The notes under the pieces were generated by a model. It worked only from the letters and a program-made list of their open reading frames with translations. It was not told the DNA's origin and did not search any database. The position numbers and the translations under genes are program-made. From Macrotis lagotis (Eukaryota; Chordata; Mammalia; Peramelemorphia; Peramelidae), in assembly GCF_037893015.1 (NCBI RefSeq), contig NC_133659.1, forward strand, positions 13,421,158-13,485,157: a DNA stretch of 64,000 bases, in the 5' to 3' direction. Below, piece after piece: positions 25,002-35,789 of the stretch; positions within the stretch are counted from its first letter, which is position 1; every line of letters begins with the position of its first letter.

Positions 25002-25216
25002 GGCAGTTGTTCAGTCATGTCTAACCCTTCATGACCCCATCTGGGAGTGTCTTGGCTAAGATACCAGATTGAGTTGCCATTTCCTTCTCCAACGTATTTT
25101 AAAGATGAGGACGGAGGCAGAGTGAAGTGACTCGCCCAAGGTGACACAGCTAGGAAGCATCTGGGGCCAGATTTGAACTCAAGAAGATGAATCCTCCTGT
25201 CTTAATTCCAGGCTCT
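25002..25216 (-). repeat. RTE-tail tRNA SINE
   Basis: Nearly complete inverted element: 'gttgttcagtcatgtctaac', 'gagttgccatttccttctcc', 'gcccaaggtgacacagctag', 'tttgaactcaagaagatgaa'. The upstream 'gaaaaaaagggg' may be microsatellite growth at its 3' end. Confidence 0.85.
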
Positions 25217-25494
25217 AAAAGTTAAACAGTCATGTTGATTTTAGAAATACTCACTGACTTGTTAGACCAGTGAGTTCATGAAACAACCTAAGGACCCCTT
25301 TCCTAGCCACGCAGCGTCTGGTCAAATGAAGTTGCTTGACACACCGTGAGGAACTGGCAGCTGCCTGGTGCTGCAGGTGAGGACATCCATCCTGCCCACA
25401 AGTAGAGAAGATGGTTCAGCTACAGAGAGGATGGAAAGGCCCTAAGACATCCTTAGGATCCTACACCAATATCCAAGCACAGACCATAAATTTA

Positions 25495-25990
25495 AAGCTG
25501 GAAAGGACCCCAGAGCATGTCTAGTCCAGGGCGAGCCTCATTTTACATGGGAGAAAACCAAGGTTTAGAGGTACAGTCACTTTCCCCAAGATCTCACAGG
25601 CCAGGATAAGATTTCAAGTCTATAATGTCAAGATGACAACTTAACTTCTCTAGTTTCAGTTTCCTTCTCTGTAAAACAAAGGAACTAGATGACCCTTGAA
25701 GCTCCTTCCAGCCTCACATCTATGTTCTCACCCCAAGAAATGGCCAAGTAGCGTAAGAGATTGGGAACTGGACTGAAACTCAGTAAGACTTGTATTTCAA
25801 AACCTGATTTGGATTCTTATTGTTAGCCTGGAACAAGTCACTTAACCTTTGTGGGTCTCAGTTTCCTTACCTGCAAACTGAGTGTGATAATAGCATCTAT
25901 CTCACGAGGTCTTTGATCAAAAGAGATTTCAAACCTTTTGCAAACCTTAAAATTAATAACTATTAATTGATTATCATTATTATTATATCT
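25495..25990. repeat. Run of three MIR-like relics
   Basis: An inverted copy (about 25495-25640, 'gcctcattttacatgggaga') is followed by plus-strand copies (about 25650-25740 and 25745-25990). The last is best kept: 'gaacaagtcacttaaccttt', 'ctcagtttccttacctgcaa'. Confidence 0.6.
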
Positions 25991-26649
25991 GACTCCAAGT
26001 TCAGGTCCACCTACTTCCACCATCAGCGTCTCGCTGCCCTTGTGGTAGACCCATAACTCTCCATGGATGGAAGGGTAGAAGGGTACCACAATTCCCCAGC
26101 ACCTGGGTCAGCGCCTCAACCCAAAGCAGTTGAATCAGCCCAGACTTTGTCCAGTGTTCATTGTCCAGGAGTAGCCACAGTAGCCACCCAAGCCTTAGGA
26201 GTCAGAGGAAGTTGTTTGCTGGTTTGTTTTTTGATTACAGTGTCTTTCAACCAATTTCCTTCTATTCAGCTTAACTCCTCCTCAATAAAATCTGAAGGGC
26301 CACTGGCTCCCAGAAACACTTTTCTCAAGTCCTATTCTCACATTCAGTGACTCAAAGCTGCAAAAATGTAATGGATTCATTTTTTTTAGCACCTTTTAAA
26401 TAAAAATTGCAGGTTGCTTAATAAAGGTGTTTTAAGTGTCTAATCCAAAGTAGTCCTATTAGAAGAAAGACTGGAATGCTGGGAATGCTCTCCCTTCTGA
26501 CTCTCAGAAGTCTTGATTGTCTCCAAAGCTCAAATCAAACACATATTGTTGGCACGAGACCCTCCCTGCCTCCCCAGACACTGGCACCATCTTTCCTCTT
26601 CTGAAACTCCCTCCCCTTAGAAATCTTGTGAGGCTATTTTGGCCATTTC

Positions 26650-26765
26650 TGTAGAATGCAGGTGACCAGGGCAGGGCAAAAAAAAAATCATTTTTGTATC
26701 CCAAGCCTTTAGAAAGTGACTGGAATGCAGTGGGCATTTAATAAATGCTCGCTGGTGGATTGGCA
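26650..26765 (+). repeat. L2-like LINE 3' tail
   Basis: Ends with 'gaatgcagtgggcatttaat' and 'aaatgctcgctggtggattg', a typical tail. Confidence 0.65.
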
Positions 26766-26864
26766 GTTCCCTTTTTTAAGGAGTGCAAAGATTTCATCCC
26801 AATTGCCTAATTAAATCTAATTATGAGTCCCGCATGAAGCAGAAAACACATCTCCTGTGACAGT

Positions 26865-27060
26865 CAGTCAGCAAGCATTCATCAAGTGCCTGCTGTCCCT
26901 CAATACACATTTCTGATTCATCCAGTATATGTAAGGAACTGAGGCCAAGGCTGGAATTTGAAGGTCAAAGCCAGCCCCCTTCTCAAGGAGTTCACAGTCT
27001 GATTAGGGAGACAACAGGTGAATCACAGTGAACAGGCAGCCACAGCCAGGATGACGGGGC
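26865..27060 (+). repeat. Ancient LINE-like fragment
   Basis: Shows 'gcattcatcaagtgcctgct' and 'ctcaaggagttcacagtctg' then 'gagacaacaggtgaatcaca'. It is the same family as at 31400-31560. Confidence 0.5.
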
Positions 27061-27284
27061 CACCCTAAAGGAAAGGTGCACCAGAAAAGGCTTCTTTCGG
27101 AAGTCAGAAGACAGGAGGTGAGATTGGGGGGGGCACTCACTCACGCCTCAGTGAGGGGTCCTCTGGAACCCCCCAACACTGGCAAGGTCTTCTCTTCCAC
27201 TCCCACCCACCCTGTGCTGGAGGCTGGCTTCAGAGTCTTCTGGATCCTGGAAATTTCTAGTTTTCCACCTTCCCTTGTTCAACC

Positions 27285-27415
27285 ACCTTTCACATACTCA
27301 TACATCACATGCATATGCTGATCACACACATGCACACACATGTAAATATGCATGTAGACAAGCTACACATGCATGCTCAGGTATCCATGTGTTTGCATCA
27401 CATGTTTGTGATACA
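27285..27415. repeat. Degenerate (CA)n/(TG)n alternating tract
   Basis: About 130 bases rich in CACA, ATGCA and TGTG steps, such as 'gatcacacacatgcacacac'. It is an eroded purine-pyrimidine alternation. The histidine-rich open frames here come from it. Confidence 0.8.
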
Positions 27416-27543
27416 TATAAGCATAGAGACACGGATCTGTCATGTCTGTCACCTGCACAAGGACAGAGAACATGGAGAGCACACCCTCCTTGGATGGGTT
27501 GGGGCCAGAGAAATTCCCTGTCTTTTAAGAAATGTCACAAATG

Positions 27544-27683
27544 GGGCAGCCAAGTGGCACAGTGGATAGAACACCAGGCCTGGAGTCAGGAGGATCTGAG
27601 TTCAAATCCAACCTCAGACACTTAATAATTATCTAGCTGTGTGACCTTGGGCAAGTCACTTAAACCCACTGCCTTACCAAAAA
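27544..27683 (+). mobile_element. MAR1/WSINE-like SINE
   Basis: Full-length plus-strand copy: 'ggcagccaagtggcacagtg', 'ctggagtcaggaggatctga', 'cagacacttaataattatct', 'cactgccttaccaaaaaaaa'. Flanks AAATGTCACAAATG (27530-27543) and AAATGTTCCAAATG (27684-27697) look like a target-site duplication with two differences. Confidence 0.9.
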
Positions 27684-27714
27684 AAATGTTCCAAATGAGA
27701 AGAGCCTCTATGAA

Positions 27715-28055
27715 AAACAGCTGTGGTTGTGAAAAACATCTCCTCTTGAAGTGGAAATCAGAAGACCCAAGTTCAAATCCTGGCTCATTTCAAGCCATGA
27801 GACTATGACCAAAACACTTTCTTTTGTTGGATCTCTATTTCGTCATCTGTTAGATGACAGGAAATATCGAGTTCATCTCTAGGGCCACGATATAACTCCA
27901 AAGCATTCCATCCATCCATCTGTCCATCTGTCCATCCATCCACAGACACCACCCTTTTGGGCAAAAGTATGAGCTCCCCGAGGGCAGGAACTGTTGTTGT
28001 TTCAGGCTTTTTTTGTATTCCCATGGCCCAGGGCACAGTAAACACTCCGCTGCTC
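27715..28055 (+). repeat. MIR-like relic, (TCCA)n and L2-like tail
   Basis: A MIR-like copy (27715-27870, 'agacccaagttcaaatcctg') is followed by a TCCA/TCTG tetranucleotide run (27907-27942). An L2-like tail follows (27960-28055, 'gagctccccgagggcaggaa'). Confidence 0.65.
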
Positions 28056-28391
28056 TGAAGACCCCAGGCCGCACTGGCAGAGGGAGCTCTCCCCCCCTCC
28101 CCAAGCAGTCCATCAGATGCCATCCCCAGCCCTAGCCATGATGATTCAGGGTCAATGTCTGGGAAAAATTGAACTTGACCAAACTCAGGTGGGAATAAAA
28201 GAGATCACTTGAATAAATTAAATCATGATCTTAAATGGAATTTGAAATTGGTGACAGGTTTGCCTCACATTCTTCAACCAGTGTGCCTATAAAATATGAT
28301 GCCCCCAAGATCCTCCATTCCTGTATCAGGGTAGTTTCAACTGAAAAGATTCCTATAGGGAAGCCTTTCACAAGTAGAGATCTCCTGTATA

Positions 28392-28393
<2 letters not shown>

Positions 28394-28431
<38 letters not shown>
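28394..28431. repeat. (GT)n microsatellite
   Basis: Pure GT run of 19 units. Confidence 0.97.
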
Positions 28432-28432
<1 letters not shown>

Positions 28433-28679
28433 GGTAGGACATGAGGACAGTTCAGTCCTAGGAGTTGCCCTGGAGCACCAAGCCACTATCTGGCGGGGAG
28501 GGGGGACTGGAACAGCCACGTATACAGCAGACAGTCTGCACTAAACACTGGATAAGTATCAGCTTATTTCATTCTCAAACCACTCTAGGAGATAGGTGCA
28601 TTGTTGGCCCCATTTCCTGCAAAAACCGAGGCAGAGGCTAAGTGACCCCGGAGTCTTGTTACATGTTTTCGGTAGACCA

Positions 28680-28775
28680 GAACACCAGACCAACAGCTCC
28701 TTGGGGGCAGGCGGGGGCATTCCTGTGTCTGTGCGGTACGCAATGGATGCTTGTTAAGGACTTGTTGACTGATTC
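28680..28775 (+). repeat. L2-like LINE 3' tail
   Basis: Contains 'ccaacagctccttgggggca' and 'caatggatgcttgttaagga'. Confidence 0.6.
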
Positions 28776-29030
28776 CCACCTCCAAATCCAATGTCTTCCA
28801 CGTGACCCTTAAAAACCATTTGAAATAAGGCGCTAGATGAATTTACCAAGCAGAAGCCACCTGAGCACAGCTTGATATTTTCCTTGAGGACTTCAGGCCC
28901 TTCTTTCATGGGCTAGCCCATTCCTGGGTGCTCTTGTCCACCTGTGGCTTCAGTGCTCCCTCACACAATCCCCACATTTCTAGGTTTGGGCCAAGGAGAG
29001 AGGAAAAATCTGACCTTCAGCACTTACTCA

Positions 29031-29181
29031 CTTTTTTTTTTTTGCAAGGCAATGGGGTTAAGTGGCTTGCCCAAGGCCACACAGCTGAGTCATCATTAAG
29101 TGTCTGTGGTCGGATTTGAACTCAGGTACTCCTGACTCCAGGACCAGAGCTCTATCCACTGCGCCACCTAGCTGCCCCCCC
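29031..29181 (-). mobile_element. MAR1/WSINE-like SINE
   Basis: Inverted full-length copy: T14 tract, 'gcaaggcaatggggttaagt', 'ggccacacagctgagtcatc', 'actcctgactccaggaccag', 'ccactgcgccacctagctgc'. Flanks CACTTACTCACT and CACTTATACACT are probably an eroded target-site duplication. It lies 450 bases downstream of the AK4 exon at 29635-29754. Confidence 0.9.
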
Positions 29182-29634
29182 CCACTTATACACTTTCATA
29201 AAATAAAATAAGAGGGTCTTTATTATGCCTTTACTCAACTCAACAAGATTTCATTATTCATCTATAATGTGCCCATCATGACCTCAAGAGCAGGAAATAC
29301 CAACATAGGCAGAAACCTGGTACCAACCTCAAGGGTTCCAGAGGGAAGCTGATTTCAAAGAACAATGTACAAACACGACAGAGAAAGGAAGAGATGGAGC
29401 AGGGCTCTGCAAGGCCTCTCCTGACCACGTGGTAAGTTCCTTGAACCGCCAATGCCTTGTTCAGTCCCAGATTGGGATTCAATTAAACTTGGGATTATTC
29501 CACTTCCCCCACCCCCTTTAATCATTAAATCACGGGGATGCGATATTTTCAGATTTAGAGACTCTGCCAGAGATACCTAGAAGACCCCCCACCAGACTAG
29601 CCCTAGACCAACAGCTGGCTCACGTCCCACTCAC

Positions 29635-29754
29635 CATCGAGCAACCAGGGCTGGACCCGTCTGGATTCCAGTTCGGTCATCATGAGCCGTGTGATCACAT
29701 GATCAGGAATCAATAGACCTTGCTGGATGTACTGCTTGGCCAGGATGCCCAATT
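29635..29754 (-). CDS. AK4: AK4 coding exon (NMP-binding region)
   Basis: The 120-base exon has an acceptor TAG at 29755-29757 behind a long pyrimidine tract, and a GTGAGT donor starting at 29634. It enters and leaves in phase 1. The first two bases AA would complete a Glu codon. The exon then encodes LGILAKQYIQQGLLIPDHVI and TRLMMTELESRRVQPWLLD, corresponding to about residues 49-88. The IPDHVITRLM and WLLDG blocks mark the second half of the NMP-binding domain and the strand leading into GFPRT. The exon before it should carry the initiator Met and the P-loop (GxPGxGKGT type). I could not find it in 29755-64000, so it most likely lies past the right edge. Confidence 0.96.
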
Positions 29755-30179
29755 CTATTCAAAGACAAGAAGGGGAGGGGGAGAGGAAGAAACATGAAAA
29801 GCTGCTGGTGCTTCTGTCACACCACTGTCCCATCTTCTCTCAATCCCATCCCCTCCTCCCATTTGTCCCACTCAATGGGTCGCCCTTGTCGATGTAGGAA
29901 CAAGTTTTAAGGTGACTTGTTTTAGCATTTCAAGGTATTGACTTTGACATACAATTTACTGTAGGGGCTGGGCCGGTCCTGAGAATTAAATGGTGCGAAG
30001 AAACTGCCAACAATGCCCCAGACCATTCTTTTGCTGATTTATAGTCTTTTAAACAGTTCAAATCCATAAAGCATCCAAGTGGGAGAGCATTCTTTAGTAG
30101 AAGGAAAATATTTATCTCTCAATGTCAAACATCAAGTCATAGGAACATAGATTTAGGACTGGAAAGGACTCTGGCCTTT

Positions 30180-30414
30180 AGTTGTTTTTCAGAAGTGTGC
30201 AATGCTTTGGACTCCATTTAGGGTTTTCCTGATAGAGACACTGGAGGGGTTTGACATTTCCTACTCGGGCTCACTGTACAGATGAGGAAACCGAGATAAA
30301 CAAGGTAAAGTGACTCGCCCAGGGTCGCACAGCAAGTAAGTCTCTGGAGCTGGATTTGAACTCATGAAGAAGAGTTTTCCTGACTCCAGGCCTGGCAATC
30401 CATCCACTTGTAGT
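30180..30414 (-). repeat. RTE-tail tRNA SINE
   Basis: Inverted: 'ggactccatttagggttttc', 'gatgaggaaaccgagataaa', 'gcccagggtcgcacagcaag', 'gatttgaactcatgaagaag'. Confidence 0.8.
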
Positions 30415-30490
30415 AACCCCTTAGGTGCTCTTGAGGTCATCCAAGCAAAGGGTCAGTGGATGACAAAAAACGACCGAGGGAAGGGACATC

Positions 30491-30509
30491 GATTGATTGA
30501 TTGATTGAT
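30491..30509. repeat. (GATT)n microsatellite
   Basis: Short GATT run of nearly five units. Confidence 0.9.
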
Positions 30510-30637
30510 CCCTACTCTTATTGAGTTGCCTCTAAGAGAATGGAAGTGGCACTGGTTGGACAAATTATTAATAGCATTAAAATCAACAGCTGTCTAGAAA
30601 CTAAGTATTTGAATATTTGAATATTAAAGGCTTCCTA

Positions 30638-30787
30638 GGGCAGCTAGGTGGTGTAATGGATAGAGCACTGGCCCTGGCATCCGAAGGACCCAAGTTCAAA
30701 TCTAGCCTCACACCCTTAATTAATCTAGCTGTATGACCTTGGGCAAGTCACAACCCCATTGCCTTGCCAAAAAAAACCCCTAAAAAA
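30638..30787 (+). mobile_element. MAR1/WSINE-like SINE
   Basis: Plus-strand copy: 'gggcagctaggtggtgtaat', 'gagcactggccctggcatcc', 'ttgggcaagtcacaacccca', A-rich end. Flanks AAAGGCTTCCTAG (30626-30638) and AAAAGCTTTCTAA (30786-30798) resemble an imperfect target-site duplication. Confidence 0.88.
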
Positions 30788-31399
30788 AAGCTTTCTAACA
30801 AGAGATACACTGTCTTCTTTCCAGGGAAGAAAATACTCATTACTATGTGAAATGGAATAATAATAATAATATTATTGTTGCTGTTGTCATTATTATTACT
30901 TTAAGTGATAATTTCCTCAGTGAGGGAAAGTCCAACACTCCAAGGATAGTAAGCTTGGAAAAGGCCTGGAGGCACAATCTTGTCTTCCTGGGCTTGCTTA
31001 GTCCCGGACATGCCTCCTCCAGTTCTCACACAGAGGAGCCTGGGGATGCCCCTAGGGAGCTGGGGGGGCTCAGCCTCCAGGGGCCTTCCAGTCTCTTCTC
31101 CTTCCACAAGAGAACCCCAAGGGAGCCTAGAAGCATCTTCTCCCAACCTGCAGAGATGATGCAGAATTCGAGTGTCAGGTCCTAGCCATCTGTAGCCAGT
31201 GTTTTCTTGGAAATAATAAATGCTCAAACCCAGCCCAAGGATGATAGAATGAAGCATCTAGAGGCTTTTGTGGTTGTTGCTGTTCTTGGGTCCCATTCCA
31301 AAGGAAAAATCCTGGTCTTTCTGTAGTCAACACCTCCACACAGCACCTAATTCTGCTTCAGGCCTCTGGGTTGGCAGAGCCAGGGCTGTGCCAGGCAGC

Positions 31400-31560
31400 A
31401 ACTACTTATTAAGTGTCCCATGTCCCAGACACTGTGCTGAACACCAGGACTTCAAAGAAAGGCAAAGGACACCCCCTGCCCTCAAGGAGCTCACCATCTA
31501 GTGAGGGAGACAACAGGCAAACAGAGCTCTGTACAAACAAGAAAGGGATGGGACAGACTG
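31400..31560 (+). repeat. Ancient LINE-like fragment
   Basis: Best copy of the recurrent family: 'acttattaagtgtcccatgt', 'cagacactgtgctgaacacc', 'ctgccctcaaggagctcacc', 'gagggagacaacaggcaaac'. Confidence 0.6.
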
Positions 31561-31566
31561 AAGTGC

Positions 31567-31767
31567 AGGAGGGAGAAGGGGAGGGAGGAAGGGAGGAATG
31601 AGAGGAGGAAAGGAAAAAAGAAGGAAGGGGAAAGGGAGGAAGAAAGGAAGAAGGGAGCGAGGGAAAAAGGAAAAAAGGGAGCAAGAAATGAAGGGAGGGA
31701 AGAAAAGGTGAAAAAAGAAGAGAAGGGAAGAGGGGAGGAAGGAAGGACAGGAGAAAGGAAAGAGGGA
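31567..31767. repeat. Polypurine tract, (GGAA)/(GGGA)-rich
   Basis: About 200 bases with almost no pyrimidine on the plus strand. The long Lys/Glu/Arg-rich frame on the plus strand and the Phe/Ser/Pro-rich frame on the minus strand both come from this composition. Confidence 0.95.
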
Positions 31768-32114
31768 CTCCAGGTGAAGAAAACCCCTTTACCAACCCAG
31801 GCCAGCATCTCCTCTGAGACTTACAGCCTTAGAAAATTGTCCAGAATACTGAGAAATGAAGTGATATACCATGCCTCAAAGGCAGGATTTGAACCAGGTT
31901 TGGGGGACTCCAGAGCAGACTCCAATATGTCAAACTAGAATCTCTAATGAGAGATAAGGACAAAAGGGAGTCTCATCCCAGAGGATGTTGCCCCCAAATT
32001 TCTAACTGTGCCCCTGTTCTCACCATTCTAAGCCCTGATTCCTGAGGTCCAAGAGGCTCTAATCTCAAGAAAGGGAAGTCTGAAAGGCAGCCAAGCCAAC
32101 AATAGGTGCTCGAT

Positions 32115-32290
32115 CAATCTTTTCAGTATTGAATCTGCTGCACTGATCCACAGGATGAATGGATTTTCCAGTTTATCAAGTGGACTGCCAGCTCCCTGAG
32201 GGTGGGGGAATGCTGGATTTGTATCTGTGGCCCCAGAAACTAGCATAGAGCTTGTACACAGTAGGAGCTTAATAAATGCTGATCCCATGG
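32115..32290 (+). repeat. L2-like LINE 3' tail
   Basis: Contains 'gactgccagctccctgaggg', 'aaactagcatagagcttgta' and 'taggagcttaataaatgctg'. Confidence 0.7.
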
Positions 32291-32339
32291 CTGATGTGAA
32301 ACTGGGTTGTAGTTTGAATCCATCCAAAAGACCAAATCA

Positions 32340-33130
32340 ACCAGCCCATGGGGGTGGGGGGGATGACAGATGTCCTCGTCCGAGCCTCAGCAGGACCACG
32401 CTATGGAGCTCATGGTCCCTCAGACAGGAATCCAGCTTCCTCATTTTCCAGACAAGGGAAACGACTTCCCTAAGGTCCCACAGAGGCTACATTAGAGGAG
32501 TGGGGAGGAATCTCTAGGCCGGAGGCTGGACAGGCTTCACAGGTCACCTTTTATAGCCTTCTGTTCCCATCCTGCCTTCCCCATGGAGCCCCGTCTTGTC
32601 TCAGTTAACATCAATGAAGCGAGATTTAAAATCCCTCTCTAGGAAGAGGTCCAGAGCCCCCCCTTCCAGGCAGGGGCCTGCTCCGGGCAGCCTCAGCTCT
32701 TTCTCTCTAGAGCAGGAAAACGAAGGAAGCCCCTCCTCCAACCTGGAAAAGGATGCCATCAGCCCCCTTTCCCTGCTAAAACAGGAAGCTCTCGGGTCAG
32801 AGAGGCCGGACCCTGATGAGGAGGCTGCTGGGAGGAGAACTTCTGAGCTTAGGTGCAAATATTTGTGTCGGAAAAGAGAGGGCCATCCCAGGAAACTGGG
32901 CCTCCAGCCACTCTTCTCAGTTTGCCTGCGAGAGCCCTAGGAAAAACACTGGATGGGAAGGGAATGCTACAGCGTATCCCGGCCAGGCCCCAGCCCTGGC
33001 CCAGGCCTGCTCTCTGGCCCAGCCCTAGAAGTGCCAACAAAGTCGGATTCATAGAGTAGAAGGATGCTCCCAGACCCTCCCCGCCCAGACTCGCAGGGAT
33101 GAAAAGAGCCAGGGTACTCTCTTCTAGCTG
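32340..33130. other. GC-richer repeat-free block
   Basis: About 790 bases are clearly richer in G and C than the flanks, with a G-rich spot near 32350. I see no repeat signature. Overlapping open frames of 60-114 codons occur on both strands (for example 32596-32940 +), with no recognisable domain. It could be a regulatory element or simple unique DNA; no promoter is evident. Confidence 0.4.
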
Positions 33131-33354
33131 ACCTGTGGCACCCAGAAAATTCTGGCAGCTTTTAATTCCCACTTCCTTTTTTGTTTATTTTTGCAACTCA
33201 ATAAAAATTGTTTGAGATTAAAGATTCCCCAGTTTGATAAAGACCACATGTAAGAAAATCATGCCTTCCATAGGGGAAGGAGGAAGTGTTAGGTTACAAA
33301 CTCCCAGAGTTACAAGCATTTATACAATCAATCACAGGCTTGTGGATCTAAAGC

Positions 33355-33910
33355 TGGGCCATTGACTCCATTTTACAGGTGAGGAAACTGAGGCACAAAA
33401 GGCACATGGTCATAGAGGGCAGAAGGGACCCCAGAGGCCACTGAATCCAAATTCTTCATTTCACATATAAAGATACTGAGGCACAGAGACTAAAGGATAG
33501 TCAAAGTCACGTGGGTAGCAAATATTAGGGGTGGGATCCGAACCCCCTCATCCTGTGATTCCAGAGATGGTGAGTGTTCTGTGCTCTGTAGCCAGACCAC
33601 CACAGCTCCCCAGGACAGAGAACCACCCAGGGCCCTAGCCTGTGGAAGGACAGTCACAAACTGACCTCTCATAGAGAGCTAAGACTTCTATCAGAAAGAT
33701 TCAAGCTCAAATCTGGCCTCAGATATTTACTAGCTGTGTGACCCTGAACAAGTCACTCAGTCACTGCCTACCTCAGTTTCCTCTTCTGTTATCACCATTT
33801 CCCAGGGCTGAGGTTGAGGATCAAATGGGATCGTGCTAGTAACACCTTTTGCAAACCTTAAAGCACATACACATAGGACTAGTTAATATAAGTATTAATA
33901 ATACTTCCAT
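33355..33910. repeat. MIR-like relics
   Basis: Two inverted pieces (33355-33410 'gtgaggaaactgaggcacaa' and 33440-33555) precede a plus-strand copy at 33690-33900 ('ttactagctgtgtgaccctg', 'ctacctcagtttcctcttct'). Confidence 0.7.
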
Positions 33911-34709
33911 TTGCAGAATCTGAATACAAGTCTACCTGGCTCCAGGTTCAATGACCCATCCAGGTCTTCAAACCATCTTTTAAAAGTTTTATAATATTCA
34001 TTTTTTAAAAAGTGTCTGCCAGTTTGAGCTTATTCTGCTCAATTTCTACTAAGCTTCAATGAAAGAAGACCACTGGGAACATTTCCTCTTTCAGTCTCTA
34101 TTTAATCATTTAGAATGACTGAAATTATCTCCTAAAACTGGAAGATTCCCTTTTCCCTTCATCATCTCTCTCAGTGTCATTGCTGGTAAAGGATGTGACA
34201 GGTAAGATGTTTTATTGGCATAAAAGCTCATTTCCTCTTTGAAATCAGACCACTGGAGTGACCCAAATGCTCTGAAAAAAGGAAAAAAGTCCTTTTATTT
34301 GGGGTTAGAAAAAGACTAAAATATCAGGAGGCTGTTTTTTTGGCTGGGAAGCCCAGACATGGTTAGGACGACTTTAACTTGTAAGTGGGCTTCAGGCCTC
34401 ATCAAGATGCCCATTTAGCTAACGGAAGTCCAGACCAGAGAGATGCCCAATGCCTACCACCATAAGGTGCCTGTGCAAATGGATTAATCAATGCTGGCTG
34501 GGTTGAATTATCGGAATTGGGTGTGACTACAGAAAAGAAAGGCAGTGTTCCGATTTGTCACACCAAGACTAAATGAATCGGACAGATGGAAAAACTAATT
34601 AACACCCAAAAGGTCACTGAAATGCATCCAAAGGGGAGTGAATTCAGGTCTTCATCATCTGGTAAACTAATTTCCTTCATTTCCTCCCCAGCTCCACCTC
34701 TCAGAATTC

Positions 34710-35160
34710 CTCTAAGACAGTACTGTAGGGCCCTGTCCTCCTAGAAGGCCGGTCTGTGTCTCTTAGTCCTCAGTATATGCATTTGCTTATCTGTTTAAAC
34801 ATTTCCCCACAGAAGGGAAGCTCCTTGAGGGCAGGCATCTGTTTCTCCTGAGTCTCTGAAGTCTGCTCCTAGTGTAACACAGGCATTGAGATAGATGCAG
34901 AGAACAGAGAGGCCATCTGGGCTCAAATTCAGCTTCAGACAGCCACCAGCTGTGTGACCCTGGACAAGTCACGTCACCCTGTTTGCCTCAGTTTCCCCAC
35001 CTGTAAAATGAGTTGGAGAAAGAATGGCCAGCCATTCTCTTATCTCTGCCAAGAAAACCCCAAATGGGGTCATCAAAGTCAAACGAGCCTAAAACATAAC
35101 TCAGCATCAACCGACCACAGAACCTGAAACACAGTAGACAGCAGGTGCTTACACTAAATG
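34710..35160 (+). repeat. L2-like tail split by an RTE-tail SINE
   Basis: An L2-like 3' part ('gggaagctccttgagggcag', 34800-34888) is interrupted by a plus-strand tRNA-RTE SINE at about 34889-35116 ('ccagctgtgtgaccctggac', 'aaaccccaaatggggtcatc'). The L2 tail resumes at about 35117-35160 ('cacagtagacagcaggtgct'). This gives the order of insertion. Confidence 0.7.
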
Positions 35161-35289
35161 ACTAACGTCTAAACTCATTTGTCAGCATACATGCTACTTT
35201 CCCCTCAATAATGACAATAATGCTTAGTGCTTAGGAAAAGCTTTAAGGTTTGCAAAGTGTTTTACAGGAGAGTCTAAGTTCCGTGACAG

Positions 35290-35385
35290 AAGGGACCCAT
35301 TTGAGTGAGGCTTCATCTCCCCTGCAGCTTCCCCAGAGCCTGCATCCAGAAGGTGATAAATAAATGCTTGCTGATGGAAGGGGTC
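35290..35385 (+). repeat. L2-like LINE 3' tail
   Basis: Short tail ending 'ggtgataaataaatgcttgc'. Confidence 0.6.
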
Positions 35386-35630
35386 TCCATTTTTTATGTT
35401 AGAATGAGAGGAGGAGAGAAAAATAACACAGACAATTGAATGCTATTCAGCATTTTTAACAATTTAAGAGAAAAAATATTATTTTATTTTTAAGAATTTA
35501 TATATTTATAGAACTGAACATTAGCTCAAGGCAGCCTGAGGGGACAGAGAAGGGGTTGGGACCAGGACTGGATTTTTATAGAGAATTCCTTTTCTCATCC
35601 CAGGTCAGCGTCTTCTCTGCATTGAGCACT

Positions 35631-35666
35631 TTCTGTCTCTCTCTGCCTCTGTCTCTGTCTCTCTGT

Positions 35667-35720
<54 letters not shown>

Positions 35721-35770
35721 GTCTCTCTCTCTCGCTCTCGCTCTGTCTCTGTCTCTGTCTCTCTCCTTCT
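35631..35770. repeat. (CT)n polypyrimidine tract
   Basis: About 140 bases of CTCT with TGTCTCT variants, pyrimidine-rich on the plus strand. Confidence 0.95.
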
Positions 35771-35789
35771 GTATTCTTCATGTGGTGAT

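Noticed and set aside
31409..31938. Overlapping 128-, 105- and 145-codon frames on both strands
   Set aside because: They are by-products of the polypurine tract at 31567-31767 (Lys/Glu/Arg on one strand, Phe/Ser/Pro on the other).
32596..32940. 114-codon plus-strand frame in GC-richer DNA
   Set aside because: Frames are open on both strands there, as expected in GC-richer DNA. No domain, splice pairing or promoter is evident.
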